DNA of 64,000 bases from Pseudobdellovibrionaceae bacterium (GCA_030158485.1 JAOASS010000009.1:124001-188000); one strand, 5' to 3'. Positions 1-7,834 are shown, numbered from the stretch's first letter. Notes: generated from the letters alone by a model not told the origin. Made by a program: numbers and translations.

Positions 1-137
1 GTCAGCTTGAAGCATCGAATGTTAATATTGTAGATGAAATGGTGGATCTTATTAAAGCTCAAAGAGCTTTTGAAACTAATAGTAAAGTCATTCAAACATC
101 AGATCAAATGCTTCAATCAATTAACAGCATGAGGTAA
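1..137 (+). CDS. flgG: Flagellar distal rod protein FlgG, 3' end only
   Basis: The open frame runs in from the left edge (first full codon at 3) and ends in TAA at 135-137. The visible 44 residues include [19 protein letters not shown] followed by a conserved [11 protein letters not shown] helix. This is the C-terminal D0 helix shared by rod and hook proteins and is closest to FlgG. FlgG forms the distal rod that crosses the periplasm through the P and L rings. FlgA, which acts next in ring assembly, starts 8 bases after the stop, so the two are probably in one operon. The rest of the gene is outside the window. FlgF is a less likely alternative. Confidence 0.85.
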   Translation, partial: QLEASNVNIVDEMVDLIKAQRAFETNSKVIQTSDQMLQSINSMR

Positions 138-145
138 GAAATAAA

Positions 146-1054
146 ATGAATAAAGTTTTTATTTTTTTCTATTCTATTTTTATTTTCATCTCAGCTTCTG
201 CAAAAACAGAAATGAAGATTAAAGAATCTGTCGAAGTTGGAACGGCTTTGAGTTTTCATCTCGAAGATCTTGTAACAATTAAAAATCAAAACGCTGAAAT
301 AATACGATCTCTTATCGACATGGAAATTCCTTTCCAAGGAAATGTCATTTCAAACGAAGAGATGTTAAAATGGTTAAAAGTAGCTTCTCAAGAGCGTCCA
401 GACTTAAAACAGATATCTTTTAAAATACCTCAGCAAATTCAAATTAAGAAACTCAGTGGCTTAGTTAAGTCGCAAATCAGTCAAAGAATTCAGAATAGAC
501 TTTCTGTTAAGTGTTCAGATTGCGTATTTCAAGTACAAATTTCCAATATGCCATTAGTTAATTCGAAATTTATTTTATTGGATTGGAAAGATATTCCTTT
601 TTCTGGTGCATTCATGTTGCCGGTGACATCTGCAGATGGACATAATTTAAGTTGGATTAGTGGACAAATAAAAGCTCAACGAAAAGTTGTTAAAGCCCTT
701 CGGGTTGTTAAGTCTGGAGAAACGCTGCAAGAGCCTGACTTGATGATTGATTACTCAGATATTACTTTTGCCAAAGATTACTATCTTAATAAATCTGATT
801 TAATCGGGAAAAAAACATCTCGGCTTATTACGTTTGGAAGCCTGCTGACTTCAAACGAAATTCAAAGAGACTATGATGTTAGACAAGGACAAACTGTTAA
901 AACCGTAACCGGTAATGAAACATATGAAATCACTCTTCAGACAGTGGCGCAGGAATCGGGTGTATCCGGTGATACGATTCGAGTTCGAAATTTGGTAAAT
1001 CAAAAAATTATTTCTGCCCGAATCATGGATAAAGGAATGGTGAGAATCGAATGA
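146..1054 (+). CDS. flgA: Flagellar P-ring assembly chaperone FlgA
   Basis: The 302-residue protein has a signal peptide (hydrophobic residues about 4-18, cleavage near ASA-K), so it is periplasmic. The C-terminal half (about 185-300) is an SAF-type domain: a VVKSGETLQEPDL stretch, then GKKTSRLITFGSLLTSNEI, then a repeat rich in valine and glycine ending in DKGMVRIE. FlgA holds FlgI subunits until they polymerise into the P ring around the rod. The gene sits between flgG and flgH. Its stop overlaps the flgH start by four bases (ATGA), implying translational coupling. Length is slightly above the family average because of an extended N-terminal domain. Confidence 0.9.
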   Translation: MNKVFIFFYSIFIFISASAKTEMKIKESVEVGTALSFHLEDLVTIKNQNAEIIRSLIDMEIPFQGNVISNEEMLKWLKVASQERPDLKQISFKIPQQIQIKKLSGLVKSQISQRIQNRLSVKCSDCVFQVQISNMPLVNSKFILLDWKDIPFSGAFMLPVTSADGHNLSWISGQIKAQRKVVKALRVVKSGETLQEPDLMIDYSDITFAKDYYLNKSDLIGKKTSRLITFGSLLTSNEIQRDYDVRQGQTVKTVTGNETYEITLQTVAQESGVSGDTIRVRNLVNQKIISARIMDKGMVRIE

Positions 1055-1845
1055 AAAACTTAATGAAGTCTTTTTTGCCAGTACTTTATTTAAGCAGCCT
1101 TTCTTTTTTGTTAATTGGATGTGCATCTTTTCAAAATTGGTTTGGTCAAAATATCACTGAAAATCTTCCTTTTGTCAGCGCAGAGCCCGGGTTGAAGTAT
1201 TCTGAAACGCCGCAAGCTGGAAGTGTTCAAGATCGACAGTATAAGAAAATGACTAAATCAAGAATGGAAGAAGAGTCCGATCTTAATTCAAACGCAGGAA
1301 GTCTTTGGCAAATGGAAGGTCAAACTTCATATCTATTTGCACAAAATAAATCACGTCGCGAAGGTGATGCGATTGCTGTGAAAGTCGAAGGTCCTGCAAT
1401 GAAACAAGTTGAGACAAAAGTAAAAAATATCAGAACTCTTTTAAAAGAATTAGAAGAAGAAGAAAATAGAAGAAAAAATCAAAATCTTAATCCGGCACTT
1501 GCAGTTGCGCCTGCGACATCAGTCGATTCAAAAGAAGGGGCACCCGCAGCTGCTGCTGCAACAAGGGCGCCTGCTAATGCTGAAAAACCGAAAGAAGACA
1601 AAATCGATTTAAGTGAATTGGCCAGTGTCCAATCTAAAATAATTGAGAAAATGCCTGATGGAAATTATCGAATTAAAGGTTCTCAGCCGTTTATGATAGA
1701 TAAAAAAGAATACAAAGTGATTCTTTCCGGCGTGATTAAGCCCGAAGACTATAATGATGCTGGAATCAGTTCAAATATTCTTATCGATCCGCAATATGAT
1801 GTTGTCAGTATCAGAAGGGCTAAAATAGATGAAATTAGCAATTAA
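1051..1845 (+). CDS. flgH: Flagellar L-ring lipoprotein FlgH
   Basis: The 264-residue protein carries a lipoprotein signal with lipobox LIGC (Cys24). The family block GSLWQ occurs near residue 83, followed by RREGDAIAVKVEG. The C terminus (KVILSGVIKPEDYND to VVSIRRAKI) matches the conserved beta strands that close FlgH. FlgH forms the outer-membrane L ring, the bushing for the rod. Between these blocks is a charged and Ala/Pro-rich insert (about residues 130-190), so the protein is longer than the enteric form by a few tens of residues. It starts inside the flgA stop, and flgI starts 17 bases before its end. Confidence 0.9.
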   Translation: MKNLMKSFLPVLYLSSLSFLLIGCASFQNWFGQNITENLPFVSAEPGLKYSETPQAGSVQDRQYKKMTKSRMEEESDLNSNAGSLWQMEGQTSYLFAQNKSRREGDAIAVKVEGPAMKQVETKVKNIRTLLKELEEEENRRKNQNLNPALAVAPATSVDSKEGAPAAAAATRAPANAEKPKEDKIDLSELASVQSKIIEKMPDGNYRIKGSQPFMIDKKEYKVILSGVIKPEDYNDAGISSNILIDPQYDVVSIRRAKIDEISN

Positions 1846-2830
1846 AATCTTTATTATCATTTTTGCAGCGATTCATGCAGATGCGGCACGCTTAAAAGAT
1901 GTAGCAAGTATTCGTGGTGTCCGAGAAAATCAGTTAATTGGTTATGGAATTGTTGTCGGACTCAAAGGCACCGGAGATGGTAAAAGCGAGTTTACAACTA
2001 AATCACTTGTTCGGTTACTTGATAAATTAGGTGTGAAATTAGAAAATCAAGATATCAGTAGTAAAAATGTTGCGGCTGTTATTATTTCTGCACAGTTGCC
2101 TGCTTTTGCGAAAGCCGGTAATCCAATGGATATTACGGTCAGTACAGTAGGAGATGCTTCAAGTCTTCAAGGTGGAACATTACTTATGTCACCACTGCGT
2201 GCTGCGAACGATCAGGTCTATGCGGTAGCTCAAGGTACCGTTGTCATTAGTGGTGATGGAAAAGAAATGCATACAACGGCTGGGCGTATTCCGAATGGTG
2301 CGATAATTGAAAAAGATATTCAAGCCGACTTTTCTAATAGAAAAATGTTTCGTCTGACTTTACATAATCCAGATTTCACAACCGCAGCGCGTGCGGCACT
2401 TACGATTAATAAAGAATTAGGTGGTCAATACGCAACTTCAAAAGATGCTGGAACAATTGATATCGTGACTCCAAGTGCTTATGAAAATCGCGGTGTTGAA
2501 TTAATGGCAACAATTGAATCGATTGAAATTAACCCTGATGGTAAAGCTGTTGTCATAATTAATGAAAAATCAGGAACGGTTGTGATTGGCGATAAAGTGA
2601 AAGTATCGAAAGTAGCTGTCAGTCATGGAACATTATCAGTAAAAGTGGGAGCTGCAGAGCCAGGAAAAAAAGACCAAGAAGAACGTGTTGCAATTCTTGA
2701 TAGCGGAGTGAATGTAGGGGATCTAGTCCAGTCTCTCAATAAGTTGGGTGTCACGCCTAAAGACTTGATAACTATACTTCAGTCCATTAAGGCAGCTGGA
2801 GCTTTGCACGGGGAATTGGAGATTTTGTGA
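1829..2830 (+). CDS. flgI: Flagellar P-ring protein FlgI
   Basis: The 333-residue periplasmic protein has a cleavable signal (to about ADA-A). It then shows the FlgI signature ARLKDVASIRGVRENQLIG, with YGIVVGLKGTGDG and a KNVAAVIISAQLPAFAKAG block. The C terminus ends in LVQSLNKLGVTPKDLITILQSIKAAGALHGELEI, shortened here to the recognisable stretch GVTPKDLITILQSIKAAGAL. FlgI subunits form the P ring in the peptidoglycan layer. The start overlaps the end of flgH by 17 bases, and the stop shares bases with the GTG of the next open frame. Length and all family blocks look intact. Confidence 0.95.
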   Translation: MKLAIKIFIIIFAAIHADAARLKDVASIRGVRENQLIGYGIVVGLKGTGDGKSEFTTKSLVRLLDKLGVKLENQDISSKNVAAVIISAQLPAFAKAGNPMDITVSTVGDASSLQGGTLLMSPLRAANDQVYAVAQGTVVISGDGKEMHTTAGRIPNGAIIEKDIQADFSNRKMFRLTLHNPDFTTAARAALTINKELGGQYATSKDAGTIDIVTPSAYENRGVELMATIESIEINPDGKAVVIINEKSGTVVIGDKVKVSKVAVSHGTLSVKVGAAEPGKKDQEERVAILDSGVNVGDLVQSLNKLGVTPKDLITILQSIKAAGALHGELEIL

Positions 2831-3156
2831 TTATTGTGTTTCGAAATGAAACGCATGACGTTAAACTTATTAGAGTAGTTAATATTTTTGCTTCCGGCAC
2901 ATGGATGTGTCGTGAGCGCGGGGAGGGTGAGGAAGAAGTCGAAAACCATGGAAGGTCAAGAGTCAAAGTTTCTTCGCAGGGAACAGATTTAAAAGGTCAG
3001 TGGTCACTCAGGATGAGAGCCAACGAAGCCGATCAAAAAAAAGCTGTGAGACAAGAAATTGTTAAACAGTTTAGTACAGGATGTACGCTAGACTCTAACT
3101 CAACTCCCCATTTTTCTTCCTTTAATGTTATTTCATATAACGGCGGTATTTTGTGA
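2827..3156 (+). CDS. Unknown small protein between flgI and flgJ
   Basis: This open frame of 109 residues starts with GTG at 2827, overlapping the flgI stop by four bases. It ends at TGA 3156, again overlapping a possible GTG of the flgJ frame. It fills the whole gap between two flagellar genes, and the overlaps suggest translational coupling, which supports a real gene. I recognise no domain. There is one hydrophobic patch near the N terminus (LIRVVNIFASG) and a charged middle, and no cleavable signal is evident. A role in rod or ring assembly would be a guess from position. It could instead be a chance frame, since the amino-acid composition is not typical of a compact domain. Confidence 0.5.
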   Translation: MIIVFRNETHDVKLIRVVNIFASGTWMCRERGEGEEEVENHGRSRVKVSSQGTDLKGQWSLRMRANEADQKKAVRQEIVKQFSTGCTLDSNSTPHFSSFNVISYNGGIL

Positions 3157-3179
3157 TTAAGAAAATGGAGGGGCTCGTG

Positions 3180-3875
3180 ATGCCCACTCATAATTCTTTA
3201 TCAAAGCAAGGTCTTTCAATTGCCAACGAGTCAAGTGGGCCAAATGAAAAAGTTGGTAAGACTTCCGGCAATCCAGAGCTTGATGCGAAGTTTCGAGAAG
3301 TTTCTTCGATGTACGAAAAACAATTTTTACGTGAAATGATGAAATCGATGCGTTCCACAGTAAATGAATCGGGGCTTGTTAAAGTTAATCAAGGTGAACG
3401 TATTTTTAGAGAACAACTTGATAACGAGTATGTGGAAAAGTGGGGGGATAAAGGTGGTATCGGTTTATCTGATATGATCTATGAACAACTTCTTTTTCAC
3501 TATGGTCCTAAATTACCTATTCAAAAACCCAATGGACCCGTGCAGTTCAATGAAAAATCAAATTTTACATTAAATCGTGGGATTAACCCTCAAAGTAGTG
3601 AAGCGAATCAAACAATTGAGTTCGCTCGTAAAGCTAACAGTGGATTATCGCCAGAAAAAATTGTGGCACCCTGGAGTGGACTTTTGAAGCAGAAACTCGA
3701 CTTGGGACCTAATGAAACATTTCTTGAAATGTGGCACGACAACGGAATGAAAAGTCGCTTCGTTTTAAAAGGCACAGCGGAGCAACTCAAAATCGGGCAA
3801 AATTTACAAGAAGGCGAAAGTCTGGGCTACTTGAGTCCCGAGACAAAAAACTTCTTCTGGAATGTTTCGATGTGA
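3180..3875 (+). CDS. flgJ: FlgJ-like rod-binding protein with degenerate LytM-like C terminus
   Basis: I chose ATG 3180 because GGAGGGG at 3167-3173 lies six bases upstream; GTG 3153 in the same frame is possible. From 3180 the protein is 231 residues. Residues about 35-110 are the rod-binding domain, with EKQFLREMMKSMR, then a GLVKVNQGERIFREQLDNE stretch and GLSDMIYEQL. Unlike enteric FlgJ there is no muramidase domain. Instead the last 75 residues (IVAPWSGLLKQ, then HDNGMKSRFVLKG, KIGQNLQEGESLGYL, FFWNV) follow the layout of an M23/LytM domain. The usual HLHFEV zinc motif is replaced by FFWNV, so it is probably inactive. FlgJ caps the growing rod in the periplasm. Confidence 0.75.
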   Translation: MPTHNSLSKQGLSIANESSGPNEKVGKTSGNPELDAKFREVSSMYEKQFLREMMKSMRSTVNESGLVKVNQGERIFREQLDNEYVEKWGDKGGIGLSDMIYEQLLFHYGPKLPIQKPNGPVQFNEKSNFTLNRGINPQSSEANQTIEFARKANSGLSPEKIVAPWSGLLKQKLDLGPNETFLEMWHDNGMKSRFVLKGTAEQLKIGQNLQEGESLGYLSPETKNFFWNVSM

Positions 3876-3957
3876 TACACTTAAATCTGTTATCTGATTT
3901 GAATTTCGATTTGAATTTAGGTCTGAGTTTATTTAAAAGAAAAGCACGGAGGCTTTT

Positions 3958-4278
3958 ATGAAAATTACCCACAACAAAATAGGTCAAACTCTTGATCTGA
4001 CTGACGCGGGCAAAGCTGACAAAGTCTCTGATCAAAAAAACCTTAAAAATACAAAAAATGTCGATAATTTAGAAAACCTTGTCGGAGCCACTCGTGTGGC
4101 AGTTTCACCTCAAGCTCAAGAAGCGAAACGAATTAAAGAATTAGCTTTAGCGGCACCTGATGTCGACATGGAAAAAGTAGCAAAATTTAGAAGCTTGATT
4201 GATGCCGGACAATACAAAGTAGACGCCAAAGCTGTAGCTGATCGTATGGTTGACGATCATCTTGAAACCAAGAACTAA
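3958..4278 (+). CDS. flgM: Anti-sigma-28 factor FlgM
   Basis: The 106-residue, charged, soluble protein has a disordered N-terminal half and a C-terminal helical half (VAVSPQAQEAKRIKELALAAPDVDMEKVAKFRSLI, then GQYKVDAKAVADRMV). That is the FlgM pattern: a region binding FliA, then the YxVd-ADRMV tail. FlgM holds sigma-28 inactive until the hook is complete and is then exported. A clear ribosome site (GGAGG) precedes the ATG. The 82-base gap before it may carry its own promoter, but I could not identify one. The sigma-28 promoters upstream of csrA and the flagellins in this window would be its targets. Confidence 0.85.
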   Translation: MKITHNKIGQTLDLTDAGKADKVSDQKNLKNTKNVDNLENLVGATRVAVSPQAQEAKRIKELALAAPDVDMEKVAKFRSLIDAGQYKVDAKAVADRMVDDHLETKN

Positions 4279-4304
4279 TTGTTCTAACTGTAACTTATGA
4301 AACT

Positions 4305-4321
4305 GAAGGCAGGATGCCTTC
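4305..4321 (+). promoter_or_regulatory. Perfect hairpin with GGA loop upstream of flgN
   Basis: GAAGGCA and TGCCTTC form a perfect 7-bp stem closed by GGA (4312-4314). It is immediately followed by the flgN ribosome site AGGTG (4323-4327) and ATG 4332. The CAGGATG apex resembles the binding preference of CsrA/RsmE for GGA in a hairpin loop. CsrA is encoded 3 kb downstream in the same cluster. Regulation of flgN by CsrA is inferred. Confidence 0.45.
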
Positions 4322-4331
4322 TAGGTGAAGC

Positions 4332-4847
4332 ATGGATGCAAAAGTCGAAACAGTTTATAAAAAACTGACAGAAACTTTAGAAGAGATGACGAAGATCTAT
4401 CGTCAACTTCTTGATGTTGTCCGTAAAGAAAAAGATTTCCTCATCAAAGTTGAAATGATTGAAATTGATAAAGCTCGAATTTCAAAAGAAGAGCTTATTA
4501 ATAAAGCAAGAATTGCTGACATGCTTCGTGAAAAATATGCTCATGAATTAGGATCGCTTGTGGGTTTGTCTTTAGCTCGGCCTCGACTTAAAGAAATTGC
4601 AGCCCAACTTCCACTTAAAGAAGGCGATGCTTTAAGGCAAATGCATTCTGGTTTGGAAATGGTGATCAAAAGACTACAAGAACTAAATTATGAAAATGAT
4701 CAATATGCTCAATCAGCCTTGAGAACTTTAAATGGTGCTTTAGGAAATATCAAAGAAACTTTAGCTGGAAAAAATACTTATGAACGTAAAGGGCAATACA
4801 AAACAGGCCCTGAAGTATCTGGCAACTTTATGAGCAAGGAAGCTTAG
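4332..4847 (+). CDS. flgN: FlgN-type export chaperone for FlgK and FlgL
   Basis: The 171-residue, wholly helical protein has long amphipathic helices (KKLTETLEEMTKIYRQLLDVVRKEKDFLIK; then LREKYAHELGSLVGL and MHSGLEMVIKRLQELNYEND, followed by QYAQSALRTLNGAL). This arrangement fits the FlgN family (PF05130), which keeps the hook-filament junction proteins FlgK and FlgL export-competent in the cytoplasm. Position supports this: flgM is just upstream, and flgK starts three bases after its stop. Sequence similarity to enteric FlgN is low, as usual for this family, so the assignment leans on gene order and helical pattern. Confidence 0.8.
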   Translation: MDAKVETVYKKLTETLEEMTKIYRQLLDVVRKEKDFLIKVEMIEIDKARISKEELINKARIADMLREKYAHELGSLVGLSLARPRLKEIAAQLPLKEGDALRQMHSGLEMVIKRLQELNYENDQYAQSALRTLNGALGNIKETLAGKNTYERKGQYKTGPEVSGNFMSKEA

Positions 4848-4849
4848 CG

Positions 4850-6262
4850 ATGTCTAAAGTTGGCGCTATGATGGATGTGGGAAAAAGATCTTTGCAAAAT
4901 AGCCAGACGGCTTTGCAAACTGTTTCTCATAATATCGCCAATAAATCGACTGAAGGATATTCTCGTCAACGTGTCGAGCTTCAATCTATGGAACCCATCG
5001 GAGTGGGGAACATCAGAATCGGAATGGGCGCTAAAGCGGGTTCTGTCAGCAGAACAAATAACCCTTGGCTCGAAAAACAAATTCAAAAAGAAAAAACAAG
5101 TCTGGGATTTCAAAATGGAAGAGCAGATTCATTAGCACGAGTCGAACAAGTATTTAATGAACAACAGAACAAGGGATTGAATCAGTACATGACTCAATTC
5201 TTCAATGCTTTTCGTGAGCTTTCAAATAATCCTGAGTCTCTAGCTTCTCGAACAATGGTAAAAGAAGCAGCTCAACAGATGGCTGATGATTTTAAACGAG
5301 TGAATGCCCAACTAAGAGATGTTCAAGATGACATTGATGGACAAGTTAAAAATTTAACTGAACAAGTGAATCAAGCTTCAAAAGAAATTGCCAGTTTAAA
5401 TGAAAAAATTCTACAAGTTGAATCCCAGGGTTCTCATGCGAATGACGAGCGAGATCGTCGGGATCTTTTAATAAAAAAATTGGGTGAAAAAGTTGATATT
5501 ACTTGGGCTGAAGGAAAAGATGGGCAAGTTTCCATCACGGCGGGAAATACAGCGATTCTTGTATCAGGAAGTTCGGCGACAGAGCTCCTATCACAAAAAA
5601 CTGCGGTCAGGGATCGCGCTGAAATTCTTTATAGAGCAAGTGAGTACTCTTCAACTTTTGAAATTACTCAGCAGTTTAAGGGCGGCCAATTGGGTGGACT
5701 TTTAGAAGTCAGAGACCAAATTGTTGAGAATGCTTTAAAAAATGTAGATGAAATGGCTTTTACTTTGGCAAATGAAGTGAACTCTGCACACATTGAAGGT
5801 CATGATCGTTATGGTAAGCCTGGGGTTCTGTTCTTTGATATACTTGAAAATCCAAATGGAGCTTCAAGTAAAATAGGTGTGAATAAAACTATTTTTGATG
5901 ACGCTGGGCGGATTGCAGCAGGTAATAAACCAAATGCACCTGGTGACAATACAATCGCTAATATGATTTCTGGGATTCAATATCGTTCGACAATGGAAAA
6001 GGGAACTGCGACAATCGATGATTTCTATAATTCGAATGTGGGTGAGCTGGGCACAATAACTCAAAGAGCACGTTCGACTCAAGAGGCACAAAAAAATATT
6101 GTCGATCAAATGACAACTCTTAGAGAAAATGTCAGTGGAGTTTCTTTAGATGAAGAAACAACAAATATGATTGAAATGCAAAAAATGTATGATGCGTCCG
6201 CACGAATTATTAGAACGGCAGACGAAATGTTAGAGACTGTTTTAAATTTGAAACGCTTGTAG
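4850..6262 (+). CDS. flgK: Hook-associated protein 1, FlgK
   Basis: The 470-residue protein begins with the rod-hook N-terminal motif (SLQNSQTALQTVSHNIANKS then TEGYSRQRVE). It ends with the matching C-terminal helix ETTNMIEMQKMYDASARII then RTADEMLETVLNLKRL. The middle contains HANDERDRRDLLIKKLGE and ALANEVNSAH-like stretches typical of FlgK. FlgK forms the first hook-filament junction layer outside the cell. It is somewhat shorter than enteric FlgK (about 550), through reduced central domains. It is coupled tightly to flgN upstream and followed nine bases later by flgL. Confidence 0.95.
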   Translation: MSKVGAMMDVGKRSLQNSQTALQTVSHNIANKSTEGYSRQRVELQSMEPIGVGNIRIGMGAKAGSVSRTNNPWLEKQIQKEKTSLGFQNGRADSLARVEQVFNEQQNKGLNQYMTQFFNAFRELSNNPESLASRTMVKEAAQQMADDFKRVNAQLRDVQDDIDGQVKNLTEQVNQASKEIASLNEKILQVESQGSHANDERDRRDLLIKKLGEKVDITWAEGKDGQVSITAGNTAILVSGSSATELLSQKTAVRDRAEILYRASEYSSTFEITQQFKGGQLGGLLEVRDQIVENALKNVDEMAFTLANEVNSAHIEGHDRYGKPGVLFFDILENPNGASSKIGVNKTIFDDAGRIAAGNKPNAPGDNTIANMISGIQYRSTMEKGTATIDDFYNSNVGELGTITQRARSTQEAQKNIVDQMTTLRENVSGVSLDEETTNMIEMQKMYDASARIIRTADEMLETVLNLKRL

Positions 6263-6270
6263 GTAGGTAG

Positions 6271-7353
6271 ATGAGAGTCGCAGATAAAAATATCACAGGT
6301 CAAGCTACTCGAAATATTCAGAAAAATCGTTCTGATATGTCTGAATTATCGAATCAAGCAGCGACTCAAAAAAGGATCACTCGTCCAAGTGATGATCCTT
6401 TAGCTAGCACTCGCGTTTTAGCTGCCCGAACAGATGAACGTGGATATAAACAATTTATTCAAAATATTACTCAAGCTAAATCTTTTATCGAATTTTCGGA
6501 GCAAGCTTTAGGTGAGCTCAACGACGCTTTAGTCAGAGCTAAAGAACTTGCAATTGCGCAATCAACTGATGGTGGCGCAAGTGACGAAACTCGCAGAATT
6601 ACGGCCCAGGAAGTCGGGCAGCTTTTTTCTCAGTCTGTGCAAGTAGCCAATCGTAAGCTAGGTGATCGTTATATTTTTGGAGGCTTTCAAACGATGAAGC
6701 AGCCCTTCGATTCAGAAGGTCAGTACTCTGGTGACGACGGTGATATCAAGATTCAGATTCATAAAGACGCTTATGTTGGCGTGAATATGCCGGGAAGCAA
6801 AGTATTTTTGGGACGTGGAATTGAAGGGGATGGATTGATTCGCAGTACTTCAGATACGCCACGATCTGTGAAAGAGCTGAATGAATATCGCAAAGAAAAA
6901 AAAGAGTTGGAACTTCAGCAAGAAGAAATTGAATACAATAACATTCAAACACGAAGTCTTGCTTCAGAAGACAGTGTGGCTCGTTTAGGCGCAAAAGATC
7001 CTATTTCTGATACAAAGGGTCTTAATGTTTTCAAAGTTTTAAAAGGTCTTGAGGTCAGTCTAAAGACTGGTGATAAAGCTGGCGTACAAGAATCCTTGGA
7101 TTTAATTGATCAGTCGATCTCACAAGTTGTTATGGCTCGAGCTGAAATGGGATCCCGAGTGAGTTCATTGAATGCCACAACAGAGTCGCTACAAAAGGCT
7201 ATAGTTGATAACAAAGGTATGGCTTCGCAAATGGAAGACGCTGATGTATTTCAACTAGTGAGCGATATTAATAAAACAGAGAGCGCTTTGAAAGCCACAA
7301 TGGAAACTTCCAGTAAAATGGTCGAGCGAAGCCTACTTGACTTCCTGAGATAG
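6271..7353 (+). CDS. flgL: Hook-associated protein 3, FlgL
   Basis: The 360-residue flagellin-fold protein has an N-terminal D0/D1 block with the FlgL marker KRITRPSDDPLASTRVLAAR and a conserved KELAIAQSTDG helix. The C-terminal block is AEMGSRVSSLNATTESLQK followed by a helix with SALKATMETSSKMVERSLLDFL. FlgL is the second junction layer between hook and flagellin filament. A GDRYIFGGFQT motif near residue 130 is characteristic. It lies nine bases after flgK. No clear terminator separates it from the csrA promoter about 30 bases downstream. Confidence 0.93.
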   Translation: MRVADKNITGQATRNIQKNRSDMSELSNQAATQKRITRPSDDPLASTRVLAARTDERGYKQFIQNITQAKSFIEFSEQALGELNDALVRAKELAIAQSTDGGASDETRRITAQEVGQLFSQSVQVANRKLGDRYIFGGFQTMKQPFDSEGQYSGDDGDIKIQIHKDAYVGVNMPGSKVFLGRGIEGDGLIRSTSDTPRSVKELNEYRKEKKELELQQEEIEYNNIQTRSLASEDSVARLGAKDPISDTKGLNVFKVLKGLEVSLKTGDKAGVQESLDLIDQSISQVVMARAEMGSRVSSLNATTESLQKAIVDNKGMASQMEDADVFQLVSDINKTESALKATMETSSKMVERSLLDFLR

Positions 7354-7387
7354 TTCGAATACCTAAACTCCCGCCCTGAAAAAATAC

Positions 7388-7415
7388 TATAGTTTTAGAT
7401 TCAAAGGGCCGATAG
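7388..7415 (+). promoter_or_regulatory. Sigma-28 (FliA) promoter of csrA
   Basis: The -35 element is TATAGTTT (7388-7395) and the -10 element is GCCGATAG (7408-7415), with a 12-base spacer. This is close to the FliA consensus TAAAGTTT-N11-GCCGATAA. Start of transcription would be near 7422, giving a short leader before csrA at 7448. Confidence 0.7.
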
Positions 7416-7429
7416 ATGGCACAACACCC

Positions 7430-7446
7430 GTATGAAGGAGTCATAC
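7430..7446 (+). promoter_or_regulatory. Hairpin presenting the csrA ribosome site and GGA in its loop
   Basis: GTATGA (7430-7435) and TCATAC (7441-7446) are perfectly complementary and enclose AGGAG (7436-7440). The Shine-Dalgarno sequence is therefore also the hairpin loop. This is the arrangement CsrA binds to block translation, so autorepression of csrA is likely. The ATG is at 7448. The structure is read directly; CsrA binding is inferred. Confidence 0.6.
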
Positions 7447-7447
7447 T

Positions 7448-7675
7448 ATGCTGGTACTTACAAGGAAGTTAGGTGAAAGCATCGCTATCGATGATCACAT
7501 CAAAATCCGAGTAGTTCAGATTAAAGGAAAGCAAGTCCGCCTGGGAATTGAAGCGCCTAAGGATACAAAAATCCATAGGGAAGAAGTGTATCTAGCAATC
7601 CAGGATCAGAATCAACAGTCAGCAACTGTGACATCTGACAAGACCCGCTCCATATCTAAATTATTAAAGCCTTAA
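7448..7675 (+). CDS. csrA: Carbon storage regulator CsrA (translational repressor)
   Basis: The 75-residue protein begins MLVLTRKLGESIAIDDHIKI and continues VVQIKGKQVRLGIEAPKDTKIHREEVY, the near-invariant CsrA fold. The RNA-contacting residues L4, R6 and the R44 region (RLGIEAP.. and HREEVY) are present. CsrA dimers bind GGA motifs in hairpin loops and block translation. It has a C-terminal tail of about 20 residues beyond the usual core. It has its own sigma-28 promoter and a self-binding type leader, and fliW, encoding its protein antagonist, follows 221 bases later. In other flagellates this pair controls flagellin synthesis. Confidence 0.95.
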   Translation: MLVLTRKLGESIAIDDHIKIRVVQIKGKQVRLGIEAPKDTKIHREEVYLAIQDQNQQSATVTSDKTRSISKLLKP

Positions 7676-7818
7676 CTATTTTTTTAAAGTAGCAAGTCGC
7701 CATGGCGCGACATAAACCCTCTTTTTCTTTGATGCGAACTGGATTTAGGTCCAGATTTATAAAAGGACTAGCCGTACAATTTTCTTAAATTGTCTAACAT
7801 AGTAGGTGTGTCTATTGG

Positions 7819-7834
7819 CCGGAGGGGATGCCGG
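7819..7834 (+). promoter_or_regulatory. Hairpin with AGGGGATG loop in the csrA-fliW leader
   Basis: CCGG (7819-7822) and CCGG (7831-7834) pair around the loop AGGGGATG, and two flanking G-T pairs extend the stem. GGATG in an exposed loop fits the CsrA preference. It lies about 60 bases ahead of the fliW start, inside a 221-base gap. The gap also holds CTGGA-TTTAGG-TCCAG (about 7739-7754), another small stem-loop. No standard promoter was convincing there. Confidence 0.4.

Noticed and set aside
3731-4035. Open frames on both strands overlapping flgJ end and flgM start
   Set aside because: They cross coding genes in other frames, have no ribosome site, and are explained as shadows.
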